This document shows, piece by piece, positions 34,428-44,689 of a DNA stretch of 64,000 nt. The DNA lies in contig CM023536.1 of NCBI GenBank assembly GCA_013350335.1, positions 11,056,207 through 11,120,206 of the forward strand, written 5' to 3'. Made by a program: the position numbers and the translations under genes. How positions within the stretch are numbered: position 1 is the stretch's first letter; each line of letters begins with the position of its first letter. This DNA comes from Chimonanthus salicifolius. Lineage: Eukaryota > Streptophyta > Magnoliopsida > Laurales > Calycanthaceae. The notes below the pieces were generated by a model that had not been told where the DNA came from, made no database searches, and was given only the letters and a program-made list of their open reading frames with translations.

Positions 34428-37400
34428 CTATTAAACTAACTTTGGCCTAATCCGAGTTCGATAGTTTATCAATTTAACTAGTTGAAGTTGGAAGGTAAAA
34501 TTGTAAATATTTATATCTTATTTATTTATTTTGAAAAATGAGATAAAACTATTTCATTAAGGAAAACCACTCATTTGAAATGTTTCTTTTGTCAAACTCA
34601 CACGCACTCAATGTTTTCAAATAACGAGTTTAAGAGACTTCACCGTTCATTTTATTAATTACCCGATTTTCATTTATTTTAACCCCTTTAAACAACCCAC
34701 TTTGTAAATCCTTAATTTTAAAATATCTATGAAAGTCAGAAATTTACAAGAAAATACAATGTGTTTAATTTGTGTTTTGGCCAAGCATTTCATACTTTCG
34801 GATTTCTGTTTTGAGGTTTTAGACACCCATTCCGAACATCGAGGTGTGAACTGTTGATTTCATTAAATCAACGTTTTGCCTCTGATCAATTGGCTTTTAT
34901 CACCGTTTCTTTTCGAAAACAATTTAGACTAGCCTATACAGGGCCGTCTTTAGCCTTTGGCAAGAAAGGCGACTGCCTTAGGCCCCCAAGAAGGCCCCTC
35001 TCGCTTTGGCTAGGCTCCCATCCAAGTCTCTCGCCATGGGGCCTGAAGCTCGATCAACTATAAAAAGGGGTTCTTATTTTTTTCTTTCAAACTCTCAATC
35101 TCTCTTCAACTCCTCTTTCTTTACTGATTATTGGAGCTCAACAATTACATCTTCACTCTCTTTCTCTGACTTCTACAAGTTTTTTGTAAGACCCTTTTCT
35201 TTCCCATTTCATTTCTTTATTATTTCTTAGTTTAAAATTTTGATTATAATTGATAAACAGTTTGGATTAATGAATTTATGACATAAGGTAGTTTTGGAAA
35301 ATTCCTGTTAAAATCGAAATGAAAATTTGTTCTGAAACCCAGATCTGTCGAAATCCCTCTTCTTCCTCTTTTAGATTTGTGTAAATGATTCTCATATTAA
35401 TCCTTTAATCTCTTTTACTTTTTGATTTAATGCTAATATTATTTTTAATTATAACCAGTTTTAATCTGAAAACTTGTTAAGATTATTTTCAAAAGAGGTT
35501 TAAAACATGAAAGTAGGTCCAGGAAACCCTTCTCTCTGTTATTCCTCCATCCCCATTTCATTTATCAGGTAGGTTTTCCTTAAATGTTTGGTTAAATTTG
35601 ATATTGTAAATGGGATTGAAAAAGAAAAAAGGAAATGATTTGGGTTTGTTTTTCCACTGTCATTTTTCAACTAAAAATTTGTAAATTATTCAGATTGTAT
35701 AAAAAAGAAGAAGAAGATAGGAGCAGTAGAGAGAACTCATCTCTCACTCTGTGTTTGCACTTCAGCCCACTCATTATACTGATCATTTAAAGTGTTCTTA
35801 TTCTATTTTAATTGCTGAATATACTAATTTCACTCGGATGGGTAAATTTTTCAATGCTCTGTATTGTTGGCCTCCTGATATTTTTAAGTTAAAAAAAATT
35901 ATTATCTAGAATAATTTATTTTATTATAAATAATTAAAATTTTAATTAAATATTACTTATAATAATATGTTAAATATCAAGAAGGCCCCATTTAAATTTT
36001 TTGCCTTATTCCTCAATTTGTGTCTAGACGGCCCTGAGCCTATATCTAATACCCCGGACTCATCTACAGAGTCAGATTTATTCAAAGATTTCCCATTTTT
36101 TCCATTTTTAAGTGAAGTTTTAAATACCTAAGTTTTTAATAAAAAATAAAAATTTAAATCATTACAACCTACGGCTAGCATGGACGGCAAGCCTACTTCA
36201 ATCGATGTCTATTTAAACGGAGGACACTCGGTGAGTTTTTACTTGCACCAAGTACACCGATCTCTGTTGTAACCCGAGATGAAAATATCGGCCGATACCT
36301 TTTTAAAAATCGGGAATATCAGCTGATATCTCAGCCACCATATAGGCTGATTTGATTTTTTGAAAAAAAAAACAAAACAAGAAAATCACCTTATCCGGAC
36401 GATATTGGCCAATATCTCGGTCCAAAATCGGCCGAGATATCGGCCAGTATCGGCCGAAATTAGTTTTGGGCGGGAAACCAAAATGGTTTTGGGGGAAAAA
36501 CTATAGTTTGGGTGAGAAACCAAAGTCGTTTCAGGAAAACCATACGCTCAAAATTGCCCTCCAATAAAAAAAATTCTTGGGGGCTCCAACGAGATCTGTG
36601 GGGATAGGATCACCAGTAAATATTTGACAATCAGACTCTATAAACCTAATAATTTTAGCATTAATTTGAACATCTAAATAAGGAGCCACACATTCCATTT
36701 TTAATAATTTTGGAAAATCCCAATGTTTTAACTTCAAAATAACATTTGAATATGTAAAAGACCGATATTTAATGAAAAAAATTACATACCCAATAAGTCC
36801 ATAATTTTCTATAATTTTTTTGGAAAAAGTAAAAGTTAAAAAATAATTTGGATGAGAGAGAAAGATATGGCCGATATGTATCAAATCTGTAGTTGAAACT
36901 GTGGGAAGCCAAAACTCTTGGATCTAATCCAAACAGGCCCATTTAATAATTAGAATTTCGAGGAGTCTTAGTGAACCCATCATCGGCCCATTTTTGTGAT
37001 GAGCTGATGAGCATTGAAATGCTTTAAAAGACCTACCTCAGCCCATTTAACTATTGGATTTAGGCTTAGATTATAAACAAGTTTTAATGGTGAAATTCGA
37101 AATTGACTCAGTTTTTCATGTCAACGTTCATCCTTATGCAACCAAGAGCTTCCTAATGAATCATTACAAGAAGATCCATATTTAGGAAACATCAGTCGAG
37201 AGCAGATTGGCTACAGTCCAACATTAGCCTTTTATGATGTATCTAACGATCAAATGTAAGTGATTTTAGATGATTATATTTAAATTATTCAAATAATTAA
37301 AATAGTGTTTTTTTCTTCTTCTCTACATTAGATGATTAGAATTTGAAACTTCATATAATTTGATTTTAGGATATGACTAATATTACTTATACCATTCTTT

Positions 37401-37575
37401 TGATATGACATTAAAAGGAAATGAATAAAGATCTGGCCTTATAAAAGATGTTCCCAACAATGCAATACTTTGTTAAATGCTCACGCCTACGACAACAAAG
37501 AAAAAAGCCAAAGCTAGAAAAAGAAAAGTCTCATGAGAATCTATTTCTAATGACTTTGTACTTTCCGTCTGATTT
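34428..37575 (+). repeat. Tandem duplication, unit 2 (interrupted)
   Basis: Unit 2 follows unit 1 directly; the junction is near an ACGACTATTAAA phrase that recurs as ACGATTATTAAA at the end of unit 2. It contains the 1098-bp hAT-like element (34939-36036), and a ~610-bp segment at 36273-36888 that replaces a ~115-bp CT-rich piece of unit 1. That segment has 'AAAATATCGGCCGATA' and 'GGCCGATAT' repeats like those at 33985-34240. Confidence 0.75.
34939..36036. mobile_element. 1098-bp hAT-like non-autonomous DNA transposon
   Basis: The ends are CAGGGCCGTCTTTAGCC and GTCTAGACGGCCCTG, a 10-11 bp perfect inverted repeat starting CAGGGCCGTCT. It is flanked by an exact 8-bp duplication AGCCTATA (34931-34938 and 36037-36044). 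The matching place in unit 1 (about 32260) is empty. No transposase is encoded. Confidence 0.9.
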
Positions 37576-37726
37576 ACGATTATTAAAGGGTAGCGATCCT
37601 CTCATGAGGTCTGTGTAATTAGATACGAAAATTATTAGACTCTCAATTTTACTCTTTGCATGAACAGTAAAATTGGACATTTTGCATGAACCGTAAAATT
37701 TCGGCTAGTCGAAGAGAATTTCATCT

Positions 37727-37845
37727 AGCCGATTTACTGTTTATGCAAATTTTGGCGAGCCGATGTTACTGTTCATGCGAATTTTGGCGAGCCGATTTAC
37801 TGTTCATTCGAATTTCGGCGAGTCGATTTACTTATCATTCGTGAG
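37727..37845 (+). repeat. Short minisatellite, ~31-bp unit, about 4 copies
   Basis: Units start AGCCGATTTACTG and continue TTCATGCGAATTTTGGCG with minor changes and one extra T in copy 2. Related 'GAACCGTAAAATTTCGGCTAG' occurs just upstream at 37689. Confidence 0.8.
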
Positions 37846-38652
37846 CCAATTTTACTCTTCATGTGAAGGGTAAAATCAGAAATCCACTAATTCCTATATC
37901 TGGTTGCACAAAAAACCCTTGGGAGGATTGCTACCCTCATTAAAACAATTAAAACATGTATCTTTAGAAACATTGTTTAGAATTATTTATTTTTTTAAGA
38001 CCAAGGTATTGAGGTATTTCACCTTACTAATTTTTGGGGCATGTGTAAACCTTCCTATCCATACACATTGGGTACAAACTAGGGTGAGTGACCCTTTTTG
38101 TGTTGAGGGGAGCTTGATTCCAAGACATCCCACAAACAAAGGTAAGAATTGACCATCAAAGGTGAGAATTGACCATCAACTAATCCCTCGTGTTATATTT
38201 TTTAGAATTATTAAAAAAACCTAACCAATATTTACTATTCACAATCAAATCCGATTTGAATAATATACAAATTCCAATAATAGAAGTGTAAAAAAATCAA
38301 TATGATCAATAGAAAATGACCCAACACAAATCCTATATGGGTCCCAATCTGTAATGAATGCTGTCAAAATTATTATTTTTCTTTAAATTTAGATCCAACG
38401 TGTTATAATGCTCTTTTGATGCATATTCGCTATTGAACTTATTAAAATAGGTAAAGAAATTTCTTTATTAATTTTTTGTCAATCTTAAAAAAGATTAAAG
38501 GCTAAGACAATTAAAAGTTTAAAACATGTATATTTAAAAACATTGTTTAGAATTATTTGAGAAAAACTAAGGAATATTTACTATTCACAATCAAACCTGA
38601 TTTGAATAATATACAAATTTCAATAATACAAGTGTGAAAAAACCAATATCAT
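37846..38652. other. Unassigned spacer with a degenerate repeat
   Basis: 'AAAACATGTAT.TTTA.AAACATTGTTTAGAATTATTT' occurs at 37950 and 38521, and 'CACAATCAAA.C.GATTTGAATAATATACAAATT' at 38240 and 38590, an old ~350-570-bp spaced duplication. No gene recognised. Confidence 0.5.
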
Positions 38653-38665
38653 GCCCACATGGGTG
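38653..38665 (+). mobile_element. SINE, 5' end (split by a MITE)
   Basis: CCCACATGGGTGT matches the first bases of the SINE at 17305. The rest of the element is at 38998-39150, beyond an inserted MITE. Confidence 0.6.
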
Positions 38666-38997
38666 TAGGGCTGCGGGTTGGATTGGGTTTTGGCCCGACC
38701 CGCATGACCCTACCCGAGAAATCATGAGGGTCGGGTTGGGTTGAGAAGATAAAAATCCGCATGAAATTCGGGTTGGGTCGGGTTGAAGATTTTACAAGTT
38801 AATCCAACCGAACCCGACCCGACTAAAATTAGGCTAAAATGGGTTTAGAATGCGGGTCGGTCAGAATTCGAGTTGATTCGAGTCAAGTTGGGTTATGAAG
38901 TTCGGGCTGAGAATTCAGGTCGGGTCGGTTCGAGTTCCATAGATATCAACTTGGATCGGGTTGGGTTTTAAGGAACCCGACCCGAGTTGCAACTCTA
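38666..38997. mobile_element. 332-bp hAT-like MITE (CGGGTT-rich family, copy 1)
   Basis: The termini TAGGGCTGCGGGTTGG and GACCCGAGTTGCAACTCTA form an imperfect inverted repeat. Flanking 8-mers (CATGGGTG and TGTGGATG) match at five of eight positions, consistent with an old 8-bp duplication. The body is packed with GGGTTGGGTCGGGTT and its complement. It lies inside a SINE. Confidence 0.7.
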
Positions 38998-39150
38998 TGT
39001 GGATGTAGTTCAACTAGTTAAACTCCCGCCTCACGAAGCAGAAGGTGTCAGGTTCGAGCCTCCATGGCCTAATCTAATGTATTCTAAGAGCAGTAGGTAT
39101 CATCCGTGGGAGTTTTACGCTGGATTTCCCGTGATTTCCTACATGTATAT
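38998..39150 (+). mobile_element. tRNA-derived SINE, main part
   Basis: It has a canonical B box GGTTCGAGCCT (about 39051-39061) and the family body 'CATGGCCTAATCTAATGTA', 'TTTTACGCTGGATTTCCC', 'TTTCCTACATGTA', then an A-run (39152-39160). Same family as 17305-17475. Confidence 0.8.
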
Positions 39151-39405
39151 TAAAAAAAAACCCAATATCATAAATAGAAAATAACCCGACATAAGGGTTC
39201 CACGTGGGACCTAGTTTGTGATGAATTTAAAATGATTGTTTCTTTAAATTTAAATCTAACATTTTATAATGTTCATTTGATGTATATTTAAATTCATTTT
39301 ATAATGCACATAATATGATTGAATTGAGAGGTCACATTAATCTCCCTTCATGTGATTTTGTACTCCTTCCATCAATTAATTACGTCGATGCTCAATCATG
39401 TTAAA

Positions 39406-39774
39406 TAGGGGTGAAACTCGAGTCGGGTTTTGGCCAGAACCTGCATGACCCGACCCAAAAATCATGTGGGTTAGGTCGGGTTGAGAAGTCAGAAAACCAC
39501 ATTAAACTCGGGTTGGGTCGGGTTTAGAGATTTTTAAGTTAACTTGACTCGACCTGACCCTATCAAACCGGACCCGACACGGTAAAAATAGGCTAAAGTA
39601 GGTTCAAAATGCGGGTTGGGTTGGGTCGGGTTTTGGGTTGAATCGAGTTATAATTCTAGTCGGGTTGGGTTAAGATATCTGAGTCAAAAGTTCGGGTCGA
39701 GTTCTATATATTAGTAACTCGGGCCGGGTTGGGTTTTAAAAAACCCAACCCGACCCGGCCCGATTTCAGCCCTA
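39406..39774. mobile_element. 369-bp hAT-like MITE (CGGGTT-rich family, copy 2)
   Basis: It starts TAGGGGTGAAACTCGAGTCGGG and ends CCCGATTTCAGCCCTA, giving a TAGGG-type terminal inverted repeat. It is flanked by an exact 8-bp duplication ATGTTAAA (39398-39405 and 39775-39782). Confidence 0.9.
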
Positions 39775-39910
39775 ATGTTAAATGATGCAAAGTGAAAGTT
39801 GAGGTGCGATTTTTATAGTTCGAACCTTTGGTTGCAAGTAATAAGGACAATGAAAGTAAGATTCTCATACGTAGAGGTCAAGGAAAAATGGGGAGATTGG
39901 ATGGATGATG

Positions 39911-39922
39911 TTATAAATATAT
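39911..39922 (+). promoter_or_regulatory. TATA box of the ankyrin gene
   Basis: TTATAAATATAT lies about 75 bases before the preferred start codon at 39988. The upstream ATG at 39928 is only about 10 bases from the TATA box, so transcription would be expected to begin after it; this argues for 39988 as the real start. Confidence 0.55.
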
Positions 39923-39987
39923 AATATATGAAGTGGGAGCTCCAAATCAATCACTTCACTGCGTTTTTAAACATACTATCATCAAAT

Positions 39988-40525
39988 ATGGGTTATGACT
40001 TGTGTTCCCCCTCTCTAGAAATTGCAGAGCTGCGAGGGATTCTGGCAGATGAAATTATCTTTAATTGGGAATCAGTGAAGAAGAAAGTAGGGAAAGGCGA
40101 TTGGAAGGAGGTGGAGGAGCTGGTGGATCGGGATAACAGCCTGTTGACAATGCACATAAACACCTCCAACGACACGATTCTGCACCTGGCCGCCCAAGGT
40201 GGCCAAAAACATTTTATATTGACGACGCTGCAGAAAATAGTGGATGTTAAGGGGTTACTGTACGCTACCAATGAGGCCCACAATAGCCCTCTCCACTCAG
40301 CTGCATCCGCCGGGCAGAAGGAAATTTGCGAATACCTCTTGAAGAGAGTTCCGGAGCTGGCCAACTATCGGAATATATCTGGAGAGACACCCGTCTTCTT
40401 GGCTGCTCTCAACAACCATAAGGAAACCTTCCTCTTCCTCCGAGAAAAGAGTACGCTGGAAAGCTTGAGGAGGAGCAAGGACGGAGAGAATGTCCTCCAT
40501 TCTGCCATTTTGGGGGAAGAATTCG
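39988..40525 (+). CDS. Ankyrin-repeat protein (ACD6/ITN1-like), exon 1
   Basis: The start MGYDLCSPSLEIAEL is chosen over the ATG at 39928 because of the TATA position. The exon encodes ankyrin repeats: DTILHLAAQGGQKHFILTTL, then NSPLHSAASAGQKEICEYLL, GETPVFLAALNNHKETFLFL and GENVLHSAILGEEF. These helix pairs bind protein partners; in plants this family usually ends with a membrane PGG domain and acts at the plasma membrane or ER in stress and defence signalling. The donor GT is at 40526-40527, leaving phase 1. Joined to the exon at 48051 it gives ILGEEFELALEII...GYTPLHLLA, the normal continuation for this family. The gene continues far to the right through TE-filled introns. I cannot tell whether it is expressed. 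Confidence 0.85.
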
Positions 40526-40965
40526 GTCAGTAACTACCAACTACTGACCATCTCTTTCCTGTTTGCAGTTTGCACCATAATGCAATTTGAAAATTATATT
40601 ATTGGAAATATCATATTTTAGAATATTAAAATTCTTAAATGACATTTATAAAAGACGATGAAATTACATTGATTATTGTTTGAAGAAAAGACATTTTTAA
40701 TATTTTAAAAAAAATATCTCAATAATAAAAAAATATATTATCCCCCTTGATTGTCAGAGTGTAATCTACTTCATGTAATCTTTATATTTTTTTTAACAGC
40801 AAATGATTGAGCTACTTTAGGCTATGCACCAATTTCTTTGAAAGTCAATTCATATTGGCATATATTTGGTATTTTTACTTCCATGTGTGAATATTAAACA
40901 ATAAAAGCTCATTATTTTATTATTATTATAATAATGTGTCTTTAAAATATAAAAAATATACCAAA

Positions 40966-41045
40966 CGTTTGATAGTTCAACTAATTACTTCCTGCTCCAA
41001 GAAACGGGAGGTCACTAATTTGAGTCTAGCAAAGTTATTTAAAAT
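40966..41045 (+). mobile_element. Degenerate SINE fragment
   Basis: 'GATAGTTCAACTAATTACTTCC' and 'AAGAAACGGGAGGTCACTAATTTGAGTCTAGC' match the tRNA-like head of the SINE family (compare 'GAAGCGGGAGGTTGCGAGTTCGAATCCC' at 62690, minus strand). Only the head survives and the B box is degenerate. Confidence 0.5.
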
Positions 41046-41219
41046 TCCAATTTTACCCTACATCATTTTCCCTTTTATTGCCGTATCCCACAAAAGCGCT
41101 CATCTCTTTTGTTTGATCTCTCGCTCTTACCTCTCTCGTTCTCTCACTCCCTTCCTCCGTCTCTATGATGTAGCGTGGGTCTTGATCAACACACGTGTGA
41201 GCGACAATAATCCCAATTC

Positions 41220-41620
41220 TAGGGCTGAGATCGGGCTAGGTCGGATCGGGTTTTTTAAAACCCAACCTGAGCCGAGTTGCTAATTTATGGAATCCGACCT
41301 GACTCAACCCGAACTTTTGACCAAGACGTCTTGAACCGACCTGACCCGACCCGAATTATAACCCGACTCAACCCAAAACCCGACGTGACTCGAATTTTGA
41401 ACATACTTTAGCCTATTTTTTACCGGGTCGAGTCGGGTTTGATCGGATCGGGTTGGGTTAACTTAAAAATCTCTCAACCCAACCCGACCTGAATTCAATG
41501 CGGGTTTTTGACTTCTCAACCTGATTCGACCCACTGACCGACTTTCATAACCCGACCTGTATGTTTTTTGGGTCGGGTCATGCGGGTTCTGGCCGAAACT
41601 CAACCCGAGTTTCACCCCTA
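41220..41620. mobile_element. 401-bp hAT-like MITE (CGGGTT-rich family, copy 3)
   Basis: It starts TAGGGCTGAGATCGGG and ends CAACCCGAGTTTCACCCCTA. It is inverted relative to copy 2. The flanking 8-mers CCCAATTC (41212-41219) and CCAAATTC (41621-41628) match at seven of eight positions. Confidence 0.85.
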
Positions 41621-41628
41621 CCAAATTC

Positions 41629-42149
41629 TATGTATCCACGACCTTCTTCTTGCAGCCAACTGACTAAAGAAAATGGGTTTTACTAGGTCTGTCTTCCCTT
41701 CCGACGTCCAAGTGCAATATAGGTAGGACACGTTAGATCATCAAAATCAATCTTCCCTCATCTTTGTTGGGATATAAGTTATATATTTTGTAAAGGTGAC
41801 ACTTTCTTGATCTGTCATCATTATCATTAGTCAATATTATATCTATTTGGAATTAGTTTTATGAGGTTTTTTTCTCCAATTGATCATTTAATAAATCATA
41901 TCACTAGTCGGTCTACAATCTAAATTTTTTTTTTGTCCTTTCTCTCAATGTTTTCAAAGGTCGCTCACTCATTCTAGGTGAGCTATTTTTAAACTATCCC
42001 TAATTCATCTTTTCTAACTCTTATCATTTATGGTTAAACCACTCATCTAACGTACCATATACATCTTCGCTATCTTAACTTTATTTATTTATTTTTTTCA
42101 CTACCAACACTCTGCTTCGTATAATAGTTTAGATCTAATAATTATTTTA
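41629..42149. other. Unassigned part of intron 1
   Basis: AT-rich, no terminal repeats or convincing coding frame. It may be the 3' side of the RTE-type LINE that follows. Confidence 0.35.
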
Positions 42150-42745
42150 TAAAATCATTATTTTAGGCGAATGGAGACTCTTTTATCTCACAAGACTCCA
42201 CTAGCTTGCCTACATTTTGCAGTTTATCACAATATGCAACAAAGTTGTTTCTTAATTTTACCGGATTACCCTCACTATCTTCTAACCCACTAAATTTATA
42301 TGCTATGTATTATGTATTAGTTTGAATAATTTCAAATCATTTAACTCAAATGTTCTCCTCCATAAATCTAGTATTGTGTTGAGATGTTGTTTCATCTCAC
42401 TAATTAATACTATATCATCTGAAAAAGAAACATACATCATTGCACTTCATGTTCGATTCCTGGCTTTAAGTTGTCCATGATTAGTATAAACAGGGGTGGG
42501 CTTAAAGAGGATCCGTATAGAGTCCTATTCTAATAGGGAACTCTGTTGTCTCATCACATATTGTTCTAACGTTAGTACTTCCACCCTAATACATGTCTTG
42601 AATGATCTCAGCATAGTCATTAGAGATATTTATTTCTCAGAGTTCTCCAAATTAATTTTCTTAGTGCTCTATCATAGGCATTTTTTAGGTTAATAAAAGT
42701 TATATAAAGGTTCTTCCTTTTCTCTATAGCTTCTTTTGTTAACCT
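42150..42745 (-). mobile_element. RTE-type LINE reverse transcriptase remnant
   Basis: The minus strand reads YITFINLKNAYDRALRKLIW (RT palm motif), then with stops DHSRHV.., SLSPPLFILIMD, and further on SDDIVLISEMKQHLN, the counterpart of the FADDIVL catalytic box, followed by ILDLWRRTFELN. This arrangement (KAYDR.PR...LW, then DDIVLI) is typical of plant RTE-clade LINEs, not the L1-like LINEs elsewhere in the window. Many stops and frame changes: a dead copy. Confidence 0.7.
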
Positions 42746-43199
42746 GCCCGACACAAATCAAAATTATTTTTCAGATATATTTGACTCTTATCTTAGGAGA
42801 TTCTCTATTTCATGGAAGGAAAAAGGGCAACAGTAATTATGTGCCAAAGGAATACAAAATTAAGCAAAATATAGGAGGCCACCAAACGGTAAAACTATAT
42901 TTTACGTGGAAATCCCTCCAATGTAAATGGAAAAACAAAGGGGTCCGATAGATATTTGTTGTCTCCAATTATTCCAAACTTATTAAAAATTCTGAGAAAT
43001 ACAAGGTTACTTCATCATGCCTCCAAAAACCCACTTCAGCTCATTTACAACCTTCTTATGTTTAGAAAAAAAAATCCAATCCCAAAGAGTCACCCACTAC
43101 GAAGAGATCTAAAAATCCTAGTCATTTTTTTAGTCCAAGCCCAATGACTTAACAAGTCCTAATGATTCAGTTAAGCCTGTAAGCAGAAGTCTAATCATT
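42746..43199. other. LTR leader-like fragment
   Basis: 'TATTTTACGTGGAAATCCCTCC' at about 42898 resembles the 'TTACGTGG' block of plant copia leaders. No ends found. Confidence 0.35.
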
Positions 43200-43761
43200 A
43201 CTGGGTTAGACCCAAATCTAAGCCCACTCCATAAAGCCCACAATTGATACAACTCCTAAACCCGCTCCTACAATGACAAGGTGCGATGCAGAACAACTCT
43301 TCAAGAGTGGAATGAAGTGTGAGAAGATAATGGAGAAGGAAGGTGGAAAACGGTGTGGCGCCAATCCCTGTTATGCTCACCTGTATTACACGTCCACACT
43401 GGCTGTATGGGTCTGCTTTATAATACAGCGTCCAACACCTCTGAGTGTCTCGGCTGTTCTCTCTGGTAGCACACCTCTCTAGCAACACGCCTAAAGGCCA
43501 CGCCTTCTTGCTATCTGTACACCTACAGATACTGGCTGCCTTGTGTCAACCTTGTGTCCACATACACAAGCACTGTGTGTTGTCGTGCCGTCCATACCAT
43601 GCACCGTCCCTACAAGCTTCTCTTCTGAGCGTTGCTTCTCTAAACGCCTTGCCGCCACTCGCGCCGCTCAGGATGGCGATGCATTTCCCTTCTGCAAAGC
43701 CGTCTGTATAGTCTAGTATTGTATTCCGTACACCCAATCCTCTTCTCTGGTCGAAACTTTA
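43200..43761 (-). mobile_element. copia-type leader/untranslated region (minus)
   Basis: On the minus strand this follows the primer-binding site at 43762-43772. 'GATTGGGTGTACGGAATACAATAC' here resembles 'GATTAAAGGGTGAACGGAATACAGCAC' in the second copia-type element (about 61060-61085, minus), so it is a shared leader. No gag was found further left. Confidence 0.5.
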
Positions 43762-43772
43762 CTCTGATACCA
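43762..43772 (-). other. Primer-binding site (initiator Met-tRNA type)
   Basis: The minus strand reads TGGTATCAGAG, the standard plant retrotransposon primer-binding site, immediately downstream of the LTR at 43774-44689. Confidence 0.75.
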
Positions 43773-43773
43773 C

Positions 43774-44689
43774 TTAGGATTAACGGAATAAACACAATAA
43801 TAAACGGAATAAAATCAAGTACAAGAACACAAGATTTAAGTGGTTCGGCCCACCCTGCATACGTCCACAGAGCGACAAAAATCTTCACTATGAGAGAAGA
43901 GAGAATACAAGTACAAGATTAATAATTCTCCCAAGTTTAAAGCTCAAACTCAAAGTTCCAAGCCCTTTGTACACCTACCTCATCTTACCACTCTCATATC
44001 CTGTCCCACTCTCCGACGTGCTTCATACACTCCCCGAACGCATTATCATGCGCTTCCCGAGCACATGATGACACATACACGTATTAGCCATTCAAGGCAT
44101 ACGACCCAACTGCCCCTCTAGCCGGATCTCCATATAACTGCCCTTTCTCTGGCAGCTGATCTGGCTTGTGTTTGCTGCGAGACCAGACCCTCTCAGATAC
44201 ACGTCCTCGTATGTATCTCTTTGTCTGGGTTCTTGCTGTTCTTGTCTTGCAGTACTTCCTCTCACTATGTATGCGGTCCGTACACAATGTCATGTGTTTC
44301 CTACATCTCTCTGCACTGAACTCAGCGTCCCACACGCTGAGTGGTGTGATCCCACACACACCCACCACCTATGATGGCTGCCTGTATATATAATGAAGGA
44401 TCCGAGAATAGTAGTCCATTACGCCGGCTTTTCTTGCTAAAAGCCACCTTCTAATTTCTGGCTTATCTCTTTCTTTATTTGAAAGCCCAAATCTTATCTC
44501 AAGATAATACCACCTCATGTGACGTGTGAAGATCCCAAGGCAACACATCCATGTATTGTGTTACTGTACCTTCTAAAGAAACTTCCTAATTTGATTAGGA
44601 GTCCCATTTAAGCAACTGCCCATCCTCTTCTAGATTTTTTAAGTGAAAATCTCGACGGTAGACGTGGTTAATCGAGCCACCTCCCAACA
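43774..44689 (-). mobile_element. copia-type 5' LTR (minus strand)
   Basis: On the minus strand it begins TGTTGGGAGGTGGCTCGATT and ends near TTAATCCTAA just before the primer-binding site; the terminal few bases are eroded. It is the same family as the LTR at 53561-54363: shared GAGCCAC..CCCAACA end, 'TGGTTCGGCC...TACGTCCACAGAG' block and leader. Only this LTR and its leader remain. Confidence 0.65.

Noticed and set aside
39993..40500. Minus-strand open frames opposite ankyrin exon 1
   Set aside because: Antisense shadows of a well-supported coding exon; no recognisable domain.
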